NCBI RefSeq assembly: GCF_002019605.1
Contig: NZ_KV917368.1
Span: 1,571,958-1,635,957, forward strand
Direction: 5' to 3'
Origin: Alkalihalobacterium alkalinitrilicum
GTDB lineage: Bacteria; Bacillota; Bacilli; Bacillales; Bacillaceae_F
Length of the DNA: 64,000 nucleotides
Positions 17,003-27,103 of the stretch are shown in pieces (within the stretch, counting starts at the first letter, position 1; each line of letters opens with the position of its first letter). Both the position numbers and the translations under genes were made by a program. The notes under the pieces are model-generated. The model saw nothing but the letters and a program-made list of their open reading frames with translations. It was not told the DNA's origin and made no database searches.

Positions 17003-18232
17003 TTATAAAAAGGGGTTTGGTAGTATAATTTGCACTAGTGTTCCACATTCATTGTTTCTTCTTTTTAATACTTTAATTCCCCATTCCTCACCAAAATAAT
17101 GTTTGATCCGTTTATCGACATTGTTTAACCCTATTCCTGTTGTATGTCCTTTACCCTTTGGTATAGGTAAACCAGAACTAGCAAATTGACATTCCTCTAT
17201 TCCTACACCATCATCAGTAATATCAATAAAGATGTTTTGACCTTCAGAATAAGTATGAAGAGAGATTTGTATCGGTTGTCCAAGAGGTTCAAATCCATGA
17301 ACAATGCAATTTTCTATAATTGGCTGCAATGTAAAGATTGGTAGATTTATAGTCTCTAATTGTTTATCAACATTTATATCTATTTGGATCATATCCCGAT
17401 AACGAGTATGCTGTATACTCAAGTAATTTTGAACATGTTCAATTTCTTCTTTTAACAAAACGAGTTGGTCAATATTACGTAAACTATATCTAAGTATCTT
17501 TCCAAGTAAATATGTAACATCTTGTGTTCGGTCTGCATTTTCTAGATAAGCGATCCGTGAAATTGTATTTAGCGTATTAAACAAAAAATGGGGATTTATT
17601 TGAGACTGTAGCGCTTTAAGCTGTGTTTCCTTTAACATTTTTTCTAAATTTGCTCGTAACTGTAACTCTTTAATCAGCTTTTCGCTTTTAATTGACAACT
17701 CTTTTTTTGTAAGATATGCATCCCCTATTTTCACAATATAATTCGCCGTAACAAAAAGAAGTTGGGCGATCGCTTGTACGCGACTCTTACTTTTATATTC
17801 TAACTTTTTGAAGTGATTTATCATCGTCTCTTGATCTAATTCCAACTCCTCTAGTTCCATTTTCATATCAGAATACCCGACTATTTCTTCTTCCTCCATT
17901 AATACTTGTCCACAAAGTACAGATCCTAAATACTGATTACGTAAAATTATAGGAGCAGCAAAATCAATTAAACCCGAGTGACAACGGTGGATAACGGGAC
18001 GGTTACTATCAGCAGCCATCTTCCCCACTCGTTCATCTGAAAGGATACATCGGTGCAATCCCTCCTTGCTCGTGCGAATATACGTACAAAAATTAGTAAA
18101 GTTACTAGCTTTTGTTATAGGGACACCATTAGCATCAGTAATGATAACAGCTACACCAGTTGCTTCAGCAAACTGGTCTTGTATTTCCTGTAACTTTTGG
18201 ATATTTACAAAATCTCCTAAGGTCTTATTCAT
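17003..18232 (-). CDS. PocR-domain sensor histidine kinase (DhaS-like)
   Basis: The protein is 409 aa. Residues 5-165 form a PocR ligand-binding domain with four cysteines (C49, C62, C84, C107). These domains are associated with sensing small hydrocarbon derivatives such as propanediol or glycerol. A coiled stretch (175-205) leads to a LytS/YesM-type kinase with phospho-acceptor His215 in QINPHFLFNTLN and an ATPase domain (PIIENCIVHGF, DDGVGI, GIGLNN). No membrane segment, so cytosolic sensing is likely. The start follows AAAGGAGG. It is the third gene of a set with the response regulator and a YtaF-like protein, and the domain layout matches DhaS of the clostridial dha regulon. Confidence 0.85.
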   Translation of the reverse strand: MNKTLGDFVNIQKLQEIQDQFAEATGVAVIITDANGVPITKASNFTNFCTYIRTSKEGLHRCILSDERVGKMAADSNRPVIHRCHSGLIDFAAPIILRNQYLGSVLCGQVLMEEEEIVGYSDMKMELEELELDQETMINHFKKLEYKSKSRVQAIAQLLFVTANYIVKIGDAYLTKKELSIKSEKLIKELQLRANLEKMLKETQLKALQSQINPHFLFNTLNTISRIAYLENADRTQDVTYLLGKILRYSLRNIDQLVLLKEEIEHVQNYLSIQHTRYRDMIQIDINVDKQLETINLPIFTLQPIIENCIVHGFEPLGQPIQISLHTYSEGQNIFIDITDDGVGIEECQFASSGLPIPKGKGHTTGIGLNNVDKRIKHYFGEEWGIKVLKRRNNECGTLVQIILPNPFL

Positions 18233-18249
18233 CGTGGCAACCTCCTTTT

Positions 18250-18807
18250 TTAAAATGTATAAAATAATCCTAACAAAATAATTAAAACTGGAGGTATATA
18301 ATCTAATCCTCTTATTGAAATAGCCTTTGAAATTACAAGCCCTATTCGTTGCCCTACAATAATAAGTAAACCGCCCATAGAAGAAATAAATATAACTATC
18401 AAAAGTATCGGATAACCGAAGATCACGGCTCCTATTCCTGCAACGAAGGCATCGAGTGATATAAATACCGAGATCAGGATTCCTTCCTTCAAAGAAATCG
18501 TTTCTATTTTATATTTTAGTGTATGTTCCTTATTCCGTTCTTTAAAAATAGAAAACAGTCTAATAATTCCTAATGATACTATCAAAAGACCACCTGCTAT
18601 AGATGACTGTCGTTCTGAAAGAAACATTTCTTTTAATAGATGCCCAGCAAAACCTGATATAAGTAATGTTATACCTGTTATAGCTATTAAAGTGCCGATG
18701 ATATATGGTGGAAATTTAATTTGTCTTAACCCATATATAAGTCCAATTGAAAAACTGTCAAATGAAAGTACGATACTAAGCATAAATAATGTAAAAAGTT
18801 CTAGCAT
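18250..18807 (-). CDS. YtaF/MntP-like membrane protein
   Basis: The protein is 185 aa and almost entirely membrane-embedded (about six segments). Two internal repeats carry an acidic residue in a helix: LSFDSFSIGLIYGLR near the start and VFISLDAFVAGIGAV in the second half. The pattern and the YGLRQIKFP segment fit YtaF (a sporulation-linked membrane protein) and the related manganese exporter MntP. It lies between the response regulator and kinase genes with short gaps (23 and 17 bp), so it is probably co-transcribed. Whether it moves a metal or has a role in polyol signalling is not visible. Confidence 0.75.
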   Translation of the reverse strand: MLELFTLFMLSIVLSFDSFSIGLIYGLRQIKFPPYIIGTLIAITGITLLISGFAGHLLKEMFLSERQSSIAGGLLIVSLGIIRLFSIFKERNKEHTLKYKIETISLKEGILISVFISLDAFVAGIGAVIFGYPILLIVIFISSMGGLLIIVGQRIGLVISKAISIRGLDYIPPVLIILLGLFYTF

Positions 18808-18830
18808 CTATTCTTCCCTTTTTTTTAACA

Positions 18831-19601
18831 TTACATAATTCTGTTAAAATATAGTTTATTAAGCTTTTCCTTTTTCAATAGTTTTTCATTTTGTCTAAAT
18901 TGCTTTGGCGGCTGTCCCTCAAACTTTCTGAATACCCTTGTAAAGTAATTAGGGTCTGTAAAGCCGCATAGTTCACTTATTTCTGTAATACTCTTATTAC
19001 TCCGAATCAATAATTCTTTAGATTTCTCTAATCTTTTCATTGTTATAAACTCGGTAAAAGTCATACCAGTCACTTGTTTAAATAAACGACTAATATATTG
19101 TGGATGAAGATGAACAATTCCTGACATTTGATCTAAAGTTAACTTATCCGTTAAATGAATATCAATATAATTATTCATTGTCTCTATGACACTATTAGAT
19201 TGGTCGGCCAAAAAAGTGTCATCCTTTGTATCATTGATATTATCGATCACTTTTTTTATAGCTTCTACTACCTCAATTGGGCGAACTGGTTTTAATAAAA
19301 AATCTTCTGCCCCAATTTTTATGGTTTGCAATGCATAATCAAATTCATTGTAAGCTGTTAAAAATACTACTTTTATGTTTGGATCATGTTGTTTTATGAT
19401 TTTTGCAGCAGTAATACCATCCATAATTGGCATCTTGATATCCATTAAAACAATATCAATTTTATTATTTTTAACTGTATCTACTGCAGAAACTCCATTC
19501 ATTGCTTCAATGCACTTCAGGACACCAATATTATCTTTATCGAACACATCTCTTAATACTTCCCTTTCAAGTGGTTCGTCATCAACAATTAATAAGTTCA
19601 C
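18831..19601 (-). CDS. Response regulator, REC plus AraC-type DNA-binding (DhaA/YesN-like)
   Basis: 256 aa from a GTG at 19601 behind GGAGGG. The receiver domain (1-120) has the phospho-acceptor Asp54 in DIVLMDIKMPIMDG and the Lys in FLLKPVRP. An AraC-type pair of helix-turn-helix units fills about 150-250 (LHPQYISRLFKQVTGMTF; SITEISELCGFTDPNYFTRVFRKFEG). It is probably phosphorylated by the PocR kinase two genes downstream and probably activates the dehydratase operon that follows upstream on the same strand. Confidence 0.88.
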   Translation of the reverse strand: MNLLIVDDEPLEREVLRDVFDKDNIGVLKCIEAMNGVSAVDTVKNNKIDIVLMDIKMPIMDGITAAKIIKQHDPNIKVVFLTAYNEFDYALQTIKIGAEDFLLKPVRPIEVVEAIKKVIDNINDTKDDTFLADQSNSVIETMNNYIDIHLTDKLTLDQMSGIVHLHPQYISRLFKQVTGMTFTEFITMKRLEKSKELLIRSNKSITEISELCGFTDPNYFTRVFRKFEGQPPKQFRQNEKLLKKEKLNKLYFNRIM

Positions 19602-19658
19602 GGCCGTCCCTCCATTTCCGCTTTCTAGAAAACGTTTTCAAAAAAAGGCTGATATAAA

Positions 19659-19844
19659 CTAAAGTACATTGCTTTTCTCTAAATTTATTCTATTATAAAT
19701 AGTATTTTTAGGCTTCCAACAATCAAACTTATACTTTGTATGAGTTTCAAACCCTAGTCTACTACATTGATAAGTAGTTTTATATCCATTTTTCTTTATA
19801 ACTTTAAACCATTTGCATGTTGCACAACAATGATATTTATCCAA
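19659..19844 (-). CDS. Small cysteine-rich protein, 61 aa
   Basis: A short basic protein with five cysteines (CCATCKWFK ... YQCSRLGFETHTKYKFDCW), spaced as in a small metal-binding fold. GAGAGGGA precedes the ATG. I think similar proteins occur widely in Bacillus but know of no function. It is separated from the regulator gene by 57 bp and could share its transcript. Confidence 0.6.
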   Translation of the reverse strand: MDKYHCCATCKWFKVIKKNGYKTTYQCSRLGFETHTKYKFDCWKPKNTIYNRINLEKSNVL

Positions 19845-19960
19845 GATTATCCCTCTCTATAATGGTGATTATTCTATACAGCAATCAAAATTTGATTATT
19901 ATAAAAATTTAAAATATTAACGCTGTTTATATAATAATATTACAACTTAGAAGTTTAGAA

Positions 19961-20012
19961 AAGCCCTTCCTTCTATTACTTTTTCGTTCGGTGGAATATT
20001 AGGAAGGGTTTC
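19961..20012. terminator. Terminator after the aldehyde dehydrogenase gene
   Basis: AAGCCCTTCCT (19961-19971) pairs with AGGAAGGGTTT (20001-20011). It closes the dehydratase operon and separates it from the two-component genes. Confidence 0.7.
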
Positions 20013-20084
20013 TGTTTATTATTTTCTTAATTTTTTTGACGCTTACGATATATAGCCAATGTTACATCAACCTATAGGCTATTT

Positions 20085-21608
20085 TTAAAAGAATCCTAGT
20101 TTATTCGGGCTGTAACTTACTAATAAGTTTTTAGTTTGTTGGTAGTGTTCTAGCATCATCTTATGATTTTCTCTGCCAATACCAGATGCTTTATATCCTC
20201 CAAATGCTGCATGAGCTGGATAAGCATGGTAACAATTTGTCCAAACTCTTCCAGCTTGAATTTCTCTACCAAAACGATAAGCTGTATTAATATCGCGAGA
20301 CCAGACTCCTGCTCCAAGGCCGTAAAGAGTGTCATTGGCAATGGAAAGTGCTTCATTATTGTCAGAGAAAGTTGTTACAGATACGACTGGACCAAAAATC
20401 TCTTCCTGGAAAACCCTCATCTTGTTATTTCCTTTAAATACAGTAGGTTTAACATAGTAACCACCTTGAAGATCGCCGCTTAACTCTTGTCTTGCCCCAC
20501 CTATTAAACAATTCGCTCCTTCTTGTTTGCCGATTTCTAAGTAAGAAAGGATTTTCTCAAGCTGTTCTGAAGATGCCTGTGCTCCCATCATCGTTTCAGT
20601 ATCAAGAGGGTTACCTTGCTTTATTTGCTTTACTCTTTCTAATGCTCTTTCCATAAAGCGGTCGTAAATATTTTCATGAATTAATGCACGAGATGGACAT
20701 GTACAAACTTCTCCCTGATTTAATGCAAACATTACGAATCCTTCAATCGCTTTGTCTAAAAATTCATCATCTTTTGCAAATACATCTTCAAAGAATATAT
20801 TTGGTGATTTCCCTCCTAACTCAAGCGTAACAGGGATAATATTTTCAGAAGCATATTGCATGATTAATCGACCTGTAGTCGTTTCACCTGTAAAAGCAAC
20901 TTTGTTTATTCTTGGACTAGAAGCTAAAGGCTTACCCGCTTCAACACCAAAACCATTAACAATATTGACAACACCTGGAGGTAATAAATCTTGAACTAAT
21001 TCTGCCCAAATTAAAATAGAAGCTGGTGTTTGTTCAGCTGGTTTTAATACCACACAGTTTCCAGCAGCAAGAGCTGGTGCTAACTTCCAAGTTGCCATTA
21101 ACAATGGGAAATTCCATGGGATAATTTGTCCGACAACTCCTAGTGGCTCGTGAAAATGGTAAGCGACTGTATCGTTATCAATTTGACTCGTAGAACCTTC
21201 TTGAGCTCTAATCACTCCTGCAAAATAACGGAAATGATCTATAGCTAATGGTATATCAGCATTTAATGTTTCACGTACAGCCTTTCCGTTATCCCACGTT
21301 TCTGCGACTGCTAACGTTTCAAGATTTTCTTCCATACGATCGGCAATCTTATTTAAAATTGCAGCTCTTTCTGTAACCGAAGTTTTCCCCCAGCTATCTT
21401 TTGCTTTATGGGCTGCATCTAATGCCATGTCAATATCTGCAGAAGTAGAACGGGGGACTCGACAGAACACATTTCCAGTAACAGGCGTAATATTATCGAA
21501 ATATTCTCCGTTCACTGGTTCGATCCACTCACCCCCGATAAAATTTTTATATTGTTCCTTAAAACTTACTTTCGCTCCAGTTTGATTAGGTTGTAAATAA
21601 ATCATCAT
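20085..21608 (-). CDS. NAD-dependent aldehyde dehydrogenase
   Basis: About 507 aa from an ATG at 21608 (or the next codon, 21605) behind GGAGG; the longer TTG reading would include the ribosome site. Family signatures are complete: [29 protein letters not shown] with the general base Glu, and [10 protein letters not shown] with the catalytic Cys. It is close to the acetaldehyde dehydrogenase group (AcoD/ExaC), not the CoA-acylating PduP type. As the last gene of the operon it probably oxidises 3-hydroxypropionaldehyde or propanal to the acid, giving NADH and removing a toxic aldehyde. Confidence 0.9.
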   Translation of the reverse strand: MMIYLQPNQTGAKVSFKEQYKNFIGGEWIEPVNGEYFDNITPVTGNVFCRVPRSTSADIDMALDAAHKAKDSWGKTSVTERAAILNKIADRMEENLETLAVAETWDNGKAVRETLNADIPLAIDHFRYFAGVIRAQEGSTSQIDNDTVAYHFHEPLGVVGQIIPWNFPLLMATWKLAPALAAGNCVVLKPAEQTPASILIWAELVQDLLPPGVVNIVNGFGVEAGKPLASSPRINKVAFTGETTTGRLIMQYASENIIPVTLELGGKSPNIFFEDVFAKDDEFLDKAIEGFVMFALNQGEVCTCPSRALIHENIYDRFMERALERVKQIKQGNPLDTETMMGAQASSEQLEKILSYLEIGKQEGANCLIGGARQELSGDLQGGYYVKPTVFKGNNKMRVFQEEIFGPVVSVTTFSDNNEALSIANDTLYGLGAGVWSRDINTAYRFGREIQAGRVWTNCYHAYPAHAAFGGYKASGIGRENHKMMLEHYQQTKNLLVSYSPNKLGFF

Positions 21609-21743
21609 TAATTCCTCCAATTTTTTTTATGGTTCTACCATTTTTATTCATTTTTCATACGAGAAGATGATATATTGAAACTAGTTTTTAATTGTCTTGT
21701 ATCTTTTAAGTTTAAATAATTGATATAAGCAAAAATATATAAA

Positions 21744-22163
21744 CTATTGTGGCTGTAATGTTCCGAACACCGACACTGCGGCCTCAGCAACTTCTATATC
21801 ATCTGCTACTGATCCTCCACTTACTCCCACTGCACCTATAACTCTACCAGCTATTACAATCGGGATCCCTCCTCCAAACAAGACTACTCTACCGTTATTT
21901 GTCGTATTTATACCGTAGAGTTCACCCCCTGGCCCCCCTAACTTCGATAATTCGTCTGTTGGTATTTTTAATGCGACTGATGTCCACGCTTTATTAAGAG
22001 AAATATCTAAACTCACTAATAAAGCCTCATCCATCCGATGACTTGCCACTAAGTTTCCACCATCATCAACAACTGTAATCACCATTGGAACCCCGATTTC
22101 TTTAGCTTTTTCTTCAGCACCAGCTATCATTTGTTTTACATTCGCTAAGTTTAACTTTGACAT
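21744..22163 (-). CDS. GlcG/HbpS-like protein (PduO C-terminal type)
   Basis: 139 aa from the ATG at 22163 (AGAGGA just upstream; the longer reading runs through the ribosome site). The whole protein is one GlcG/HbpS domain: MVITVVDDGGNLVASHRMD, then SLDISLNKAWTS, then GGGIPIVIAGRVIGAVGVSG. This domain forms the C-terminus of PduO and is a recurrent neighbour of B12-dependent dehydratases. It may bind haem or a corrinoid. No cobalamin adenosyltransferase domain is attached here. Confidence 0.85.
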   Translation of the reverse strand: MSKLNLANVKQMIAGAEEKAKEIGVPMVITVVDDGGNLVASHRMDEALLVSLDISLNKAWTSVALKIPTDELSKLGGPGGELYGINTTNNGRVVLFGGGIPIVIAGRVIGAVGVSGGSVADDIEVAEAAVSVFGTLQPQ

Positions 22164-22221
22164 TATTCCTCTGCCTCCCTGATATTCCATATCTTTTAAT
22201 TACCTAGAAAAGAACAATAGA

Positions 22222-22515
22222 TTAAATAAGAGGTAAACCTTTTACTAATCTAGCAGCATTTTTTCCTAGTTTTCTTTCGTTTCCTTTCGTTTCGGTGATA
22301 TACGGTTTTTCTAGTTTTTCATGATAAACTTTCATTTTTTCACCTTCTATGATGATTTTTACTTGAAGAGGGATTAAACCGTTTTTGCAATCATTACTTT
22401 GTTTAACATGATAGGGAACTCCTTCCTCTTCAAGACCTGCACATAATTCTTTTATGTCTAGAAAACTAGTCATTTCTCGATAAAATATAGGGATAAATAT
22501 GTTCCTGCTAACCAT
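22222..22515 (-). CDS. ddrB: Diol/glycerol dehydratase reactivase small subunit
   Basis: 97 aa from the ATG at 22515, overlapping the large reactivase gene by 8 bases. SFLDIKELCAGLEEEGVPY and the C-terminal KLGKNAARLVKGLPLI match the PduH/DdrB/DhaG family. With the large subunit it forms the chaperone-like complex that expels damaged cobalamin from the dehydratase. Confidence 0.85.
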   Translation of the reverse strand: MVSRNIFIPIFYREMTSFLDIKELCAGLEEEGVPYHVKQSNDCKNGLIPLQVKIIIEGEKMKVYHEKLEKPYITETKGNERKLGKNAARLVKGLPLI

Positions 22516-24358
22516 GGACTGCACCACTTTGAACTTTTGAGGACAGTACCAAACCAGTAGCTACAGCATTTCTCGGCCCCTCAGTCCCTCGTATATTGGC
22601 AAAACCAGCAACGATGCCGTATTTAGATAATTCATCACTAATCATTTGTGGAATTTCAAAGTCAAGAGCTGAACCACCTAACATGACAACAAAAGATATA
22701 TGCCTAATGTTCTTTGTTGGAACAACCTGTTCTAGTGAACGTAAAGCATTTGTGACAAACACTTTTCTCTTGGATTCACGGCGGATCGTTCGTATTTTCT
22801 CTATCGATTCTCGAATTGGTAAAGGTGTTAAATCATTTTCTTCACGGATAACGACTTTTCCAAATGTATATGGCGGATACGGTTCTTCTGAAAAAAGTAT
22901 CGTTCCATCTTCTAGTTGCATATGAAATAAACTCAACACTTTGCCTAACGGGTATTTTTTAATTTTTTCAGCAAGTTCTTGATCTTGGAGTGCTAGCTCG
23001 GAGTTTATAAGCATGGTGACCATATCTCCTGCACCAGCTAAATGAGTTGTACAAATCTTTCCCATCTCATCTATAGTAGCTGCATCTGTAGAGCCCCCAC
23101 CCATATCAAGGATAACGATTGGTTTTTCCGTTCCTGGTGTAGTGAGGGCGCCTTTTATTGCCATTTCAGCTTCAACACCGCCCACTTCTACTGGAATACT
23201 TAGTTCCTCCTCTAGTAGTTCGGCCACTTTACTAATAGAAGTAGTTTCCGTCTTAACCATTGACGCAAGAGCAACACCACTTTCCATCGATAGCTCACCA
23301 GCCATCGCCCCACTAATGGAAGTCGGAATTCCAGCATCAACAGCTAATAGATCCGTGATATAAATTTCGTTTGCAGGTTGACCTGTTAAATCTGCTAAAT
23401 CTTGTCTAAGACCATTTAACATGCCGCCCACATTCGTACCTGTTTCACCTCTTACGTCGATTAATGTATCGATTTTCTGATAAGCTTCCATGATCTTTTG
23501 AGCACCATCATTGATTGAAACTTGGGCGTGTTTAGAAGTTCCGCAAAGAGTTATGCTGCCAGCTTCAATTTTTCTTTCAACGATTTCGCCCTGTGGCGTC
23601 CGGATAACTACTGCAGAACGGTTTCCTACTAATGATTTTGCTACAGGCGCAATTTGTTTTGTCTCATCTGGATTTAAACTAAAAACGGTCGATAAACCAT
23701 ATGGGTTACTTATCATTCTTATTACATGTCCTGGTAAAGCGACCTCAACGGCTGCAAGCTTTCCGATAGGGACTTTCTCAATAATAGATACTTCATCTAC
23801 AATAGGTATTTTATGATCTAATCGGTTATGAATAAGTACACCGTCATCCTTTTGTACAATTGCTCCAGCGATGGGTACTCTTCTTGAAACTACTTTGTTG
23901 ATAGTAAAAGCGACCCATTCATAATCAAAATCTTTCGGAACCACGACAATATATTCTTTTGTATTTTCTTCATCTATAGATAATTGACTTAATCGATCAA
24001 TTAAGATTGTTTCTCCAACACCCAGACCTGCCCCTCCTGGTGTATCTGGGTTATGACCAATCATCGAAGATTCAGTAATGATCGTTTCGCTGATTAAGTC
24101 CATCGCTAGATCACCAATTACTGGAACTGCGTCATTGATTCGGATTTGATTAATACTTGAAAGGTCAATCCCTGCTTTTGTTACTGCTTTTTTCAAACAG
24201 ATGGATACCCCTTTTACATTGTCGATTGTTCCCTTTACCCCTGTTGTTGGAACGAGGTGCTGCGCCAAAAATTTTGTTTCTGACTCGCTGATTTCAGCAA
24301 TCGCTACCTCTGTTGATGAATTACCAATATCAATCCCGGCAATGATTTGCTTGTTCAT
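22508..24358 (-). CDS. ddrA: Diol/glycerol dehydratase reactivase large subunit
   Basis: 616 aa from the ATG at 24358 (AGAGG upstream), overlapping the last base of the gamma-subunit gene stop. The actin-like ATPase fold shows in IAGIDIGNSSTEVAIAEI and VILDMGGGSTDAATIDEM. Length fits DdrA/PduG/DhaF (about 605-610). It hydrolyses ATP to release inactive cobalamin from the dehydratase so that fresh adenosylcobalamin can bind. Confidence 0.93.
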   Translation of the reverse strand: MNKQIIAGIDIGNSSTEVAIAEISESETKFLAQHLVPTTGVKGTIDNVKGVSICLKKAVTKAGIDLSSINQIRINDAVPVIGDLAMDLISETIITESSMIGHNPDTPGGAGLGVGETILIDRLSQLSIDEENTKEYIVVVPKDFDYEWVAFTINKVVSRRVPIAGAIVQKDDGVLIHNRLDHKIPIVDEVSIIEKVPIGKLAAVEVALPGHVIRMISNPYGLSTVFSLNPDETKQIAPVAKSLVGNRSAVVIRTPQGEIVERKIEAGSITLCGTSKHAQVSINDGAQKIMEAYQKIDTLIDVRGETGTNVGGMLNGLRQDLADLTGQPANEIYITDLLAVDAGIPTSISGAMAGELSMESGVALASMVKTETTSISKVAELLEEELSIPVEVGGVEAEMAIKGALTTPGTEKPIVILDMGGGSTDAATIDEMGKICTTHLAGAGDMVTMLINSELALQDQELAEKIKKYPLGKVLSLFHMQLEDGTILFSEEPYPPYTFGKVVIREENDLTPLPIRESIEKIRTIRRESKRKVFVTNALRSLEQVVPTKNIRHISFVVMLGGSALDFEIPQMISDELSKYGIVAGFANIRGTEGPRNAVATGLVLSSKVQSGAVHG

Positions 24359-24359
24359 A

Positions 24360-24782
24360 TTAAACCTCTTCTTGACGCAGGATTCCCCGTCTTTCGTAAA
24401 CATCAGCGGCTTCTTTAATTAATTTTGCATTTTCTATTGCACCGTACTCCTGCTCTAATTCATCTGCAATTGCCTGCAGTTCTTCTTTTGTAGAACGGTT
24501 TGGTCGAAGAGCATTATACATTTCTAGTATTCTTTTATCTGAAATTTTAATCAGTTCAGCAGCACGACGAAAATTTTTTCCTAATTGAACACGGTTCAGG
24601 CTTTCAGCAATTTCTGCGTGATACAACACTGTTTCTGGACTTATCCGAATATCCTCACTGGAAATTTCTCCATTTAAGGCAGCGTCTAACGTTAATTCAT
24701 CATAGGATTTACCTGTCGGAGTAAATATTAAATCCGTTCTATGTTGACCAAGTGGGTAATCTTTTTTAGTTAGCTTACTCAT
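24360..24782 (-). CDS. Glycerol/diol dehydratase gamma (small) subunit
   Basis: 140 aa, with the family core DYPLGQHRTDLIFTPTGKSY and ALRPNRSTKEELQAIADELE. The length equals that of free glycerol dehydratase small subunits (about 141). It lacks the N-terminal extension that targets PduE (about 173) to microcompartments. Spacing to the medium subunit gene is 2 bases. Confidence 0.92.
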   Translation of the reverse strand: MSKLTKKDYPLGQHRTDLIFTPTGKSYDELTLDAALNGEISSEDIRISPETVLYHAEIAESLNRVQLGKNFRRAAELIKISDKRILEMYNALRPNRSTKEELQAIADELEQEYGAIENAKLIKEAADVYERRGILRQEEV

Positions 24783-24784
24783 TA

Positions 24785-25369
24785 TTAAACCTCCTCTTTT
24801 ATTAAAAACTTGTAATCTACTTCTATTGATCTTTTATTTTTTACTACACACTGTGCTTCTTTTAAATATAAGATAGCGGCAATGGCTTGATACTTTGGTC
24901 TGGCCATTTGATCATTAACAACAGGCACAGGATCAACGCTTTCTCCTAATGCATATAAAGCGGCATTTCGACCAATCGCTCGATACGTATCAAGAGTAAT
25001 TAGCGGAGATTGTGGAAATAATTCTAAATTACTTAACGGATCTAAATCTTGTTGGTGAATGACTGTCGTTCCTCTCGATTGCAACCCAATTCCTATACCT
25101 GACCCACTTAGTTTAGCGGCTTCATGCCCCATAAATGCTAGGTCTGACGTATGGTAACTGCGAATAACTCGCGGTATGCCTCCTTGTTCCTCGATACCTG
25201 ATATAAGTTCCCTTAGCACCATGGCATGATCTACTTTTACAATTGTCAAATTCATTTCTTTACCAAAAGCAGGGGAAATACAGATAACCACTTCTTTTGG
25301 GTTCACACTTTTTTTGGCTAAATCTAATTCAGTTAGAGACATATCAATTGAAAACGAACCAATAGTCAT
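24785..25369 (-). CDS. Glycerol/diol dehydratase beta (medium) subunit
   Basis: 194 aa, the same length as the Klebsiella-type glycerol dehydratase medium subunit and about 30 shorter than PduD. GIGIGLQSRGTTVIHQQDL and ELFPQSPLITLDTYRAIG are characteristic; this subunit helps hold the cobalamin nucleotide. The absence of an amphipathic N-terminal targeting helix suggests a cytosolic, non-encapsulated enzyme. Confidence 0.92.
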   Translation of the reverse strand: MTIGSFSIDMSLTELDLAKKSVNPKEVVICISPAFGKEMNLTIVKVDHAMVLRELISGIEEQGGIPRVIRSYHTSDLAFMGHEAAKLSGSGIGIGLQSRGTTVIHQQDLDPLSNLELFPQSPLITLDTYRAIGRNAALYALGESVDPVPVVNDQMARPKYQAIAAILYLKEAQCVVKNKRSIEVDYKFLIKEEV

Positions 25370-25390
25370 GTTCTTTCCTCCCTTCTTATT

Positions 25391-27076
25391 TTAATAATCA
25401 CTCGGATTAATGGCTTGTCGTATATTTTTGATTTCATTCCAACGCTCTTCGCTGAGTCGATAACCTGTTCCTGGTCCTGTGTAGTCATTTTCGTTATTAA
25501 CAGCGCTAATGACGATATTGTCGCTATTAATAATGGCTGATGTGTGTAAGTAATCTCCTGCAACACGATGTTTCAGCATATTAAAGATCCGTTCTGCAGT
25601 TTCTGTAAATCCGCGTCTTGCAAGGATCAGAGCGATATCAAACCCTGTAATTCCTTCCTTTAAAATTTTCTCTGCTGCCTTTAAGTCTTCAACGACATTC
25701 CGTTTTGGCATGTCACTGCTGCCATTTGCGTATGTTGCTGCTTCAATCTCTTCTTCCGTAATCTCTGGAAAACCAAGTTCTTCGAAAATCGCTTGCATCG
25801 CTTTTGCAGCTTTATACCGAACTTCAATGACTTCATTTTCTTTAACTGGTTTTATTCCACCATCCACCATCATATCTCGTTGGATAATTAAGTAATCATC
25901 AACATCCGAGGAATCCATGTTTGATCCTGCAAACATATCGTCACTGTTTGGTACAGCACTAAAGCCAGAAAAAATAAAATCTGTACCAGGAAGCATTTGA
26001 CAAAGCATTTTTGCACTGCGGCGAATTTCAGAGTGAGAAAACGTTTGGTCATTCCCCGAAGCAACTTCAAGGTCAAACATTGTTGTTGCTAGATTTTCTG
26101 CAAGGACAGCACGGATACCGCTTGGAACAGACGCAGGTATACCGATACAACTGATTGAACCATTTTGTAGCCCTTGCACCCCAGCGCCTTTGGCCATCAT
26201 AACGCAGCGGACTTCTAAATAGAGCATCGATTTACCTTCTGCTCCAGCCATCTGAACTTCTGAACCCGTTCCAGACGTAAAACGCATTTTAGAACCGCGT
26301 GAAGCATAAGCAGATGCTAAGAATGACTTCGACCATGGTGTGTCGTCACCATCCATGAAGACTGATTCTGTTCCATAAATTGAAATCGTTTCAGCATATG
26401 TCGTAAGTCCGAGCATCGCTAGGCGTAATTCCGTTGCTTCTTCTAAGGCATCTTGGGTTAATATTCCGTTTCTAGCTGTTTGTGAGCCAACCAAAAGGGC
26501 GAGCGCATTAAATGGGGCATAACGAACAATACCGACAGTCGTTTCTTGTTCGTCAAATCCAAGAATACCTGCTTCTGCTGCATCAGCCACCATAAGTACA
26601 GGGTTATCTCGAACGTTTGTAACATGACATTGGTTAGAAGGCATCTTTCTCGCTCTCATTTTTTGAAGAGCCATCATCATTTCAACGACGTTTAGATGAT
26701 TTAGCACTTCGACGACTTTTGCAGGAGTCATGCCTTTAGTAATGTTTAAAATTTCTGTACGGGAGACATTAATATCTACTAATTTTCTAGCAATATCCAA
26801 ACTGTCCAATTTCATTACGTCACTTGCCGTAGCTGCATCAATCGTATAATCAGCAATAAATTGGTCCATCATGTCAAATTCTTCTCTAGCTTTCCCGTCT
26901 AATTCAAGGACTCTTCCATTTTCAACTTTAATAGAAGGTTTTGGATCATTAGGACTAGCCATCGCAACAAATCCTTGTTCTGGCCATTCATGGACAAACC
27001 CATCCTTATTTACTGGTCTTTCTTCTAGAACTTGAAATCGTTTTGAACGTTTGACAGATGTAACTGTACTCTTCAT
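25391..27076 (-). CDS. B12-dependent glycerol/diol dehydratase alpha (large) subunit
   Basis: 561 aa, close to the family's 554-555. Conserved stretches include SNQCHVTNVRDNPVLMVADA, GLTTYAETISIYGTE, RFTSGTGSEVQMAGAEGKSM and GSNMDSSDVDDYL. The enzyme uses adenosylcobalamin to convert glycerol to 3-hydroxypropionaldehyde or 1,2-propanediol to propanal. Substrate preference cannot be read with confidence, though subunit sizes and the GlpF neighbour favour glycerol. It is the second gene of the operon, 27 bp after glpF. Confidence 0.94.
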   Translation of the reverse strand: MKSTVTSVKRSKRFQVLEERPVNKDGFVHEWPEQGFVAMASPNDPKPSIKVENGRVLELDGKAREEFDMMDQFIADYTIDAATASDVMKLDSLDIARKLVDINVSRTEILNITKGMTPAKVVEVLNHLNVVEMMMALQKMRARKMPSNQCHVTNVRDNPVLMVADAAEAGILGFDEQETTVGIVRYAPFNALALLVGSQTARNGILTQDALEEATELRLAMLGLTTYAETISIYGTESVFMDGDDTPWSKSFLASAYASRGSKMRFTSGTGSEVQMAGAEGKSMLYLEVRCVMMAKGAGVQGLQNGSISCIGIPASVPSGIRAVLAENLATTMFDLEVASGNDQTFSHSEIRRSAKMLCQMLPGTDFIFSGFSAVPNSDDMFAGSNMDSSDVDDYLIIQRDMMVDGGIKPVKENEVIEVRYKAAKAMQAIFEELGFPEITEEEIEAATYANGSSDMPKRNVVEDLKAAEKILKEGITGFDIALILARRGFTETAERIFNMLKHRVAGDYLHTSAIINSDNIVISAVNNENDYTGPGTGYRLSEERWNEIKNIRQAINPSDY

Positions 27077-27103
27077 AAAAACACCCCTTTACTTCTATTT
27101 AAC

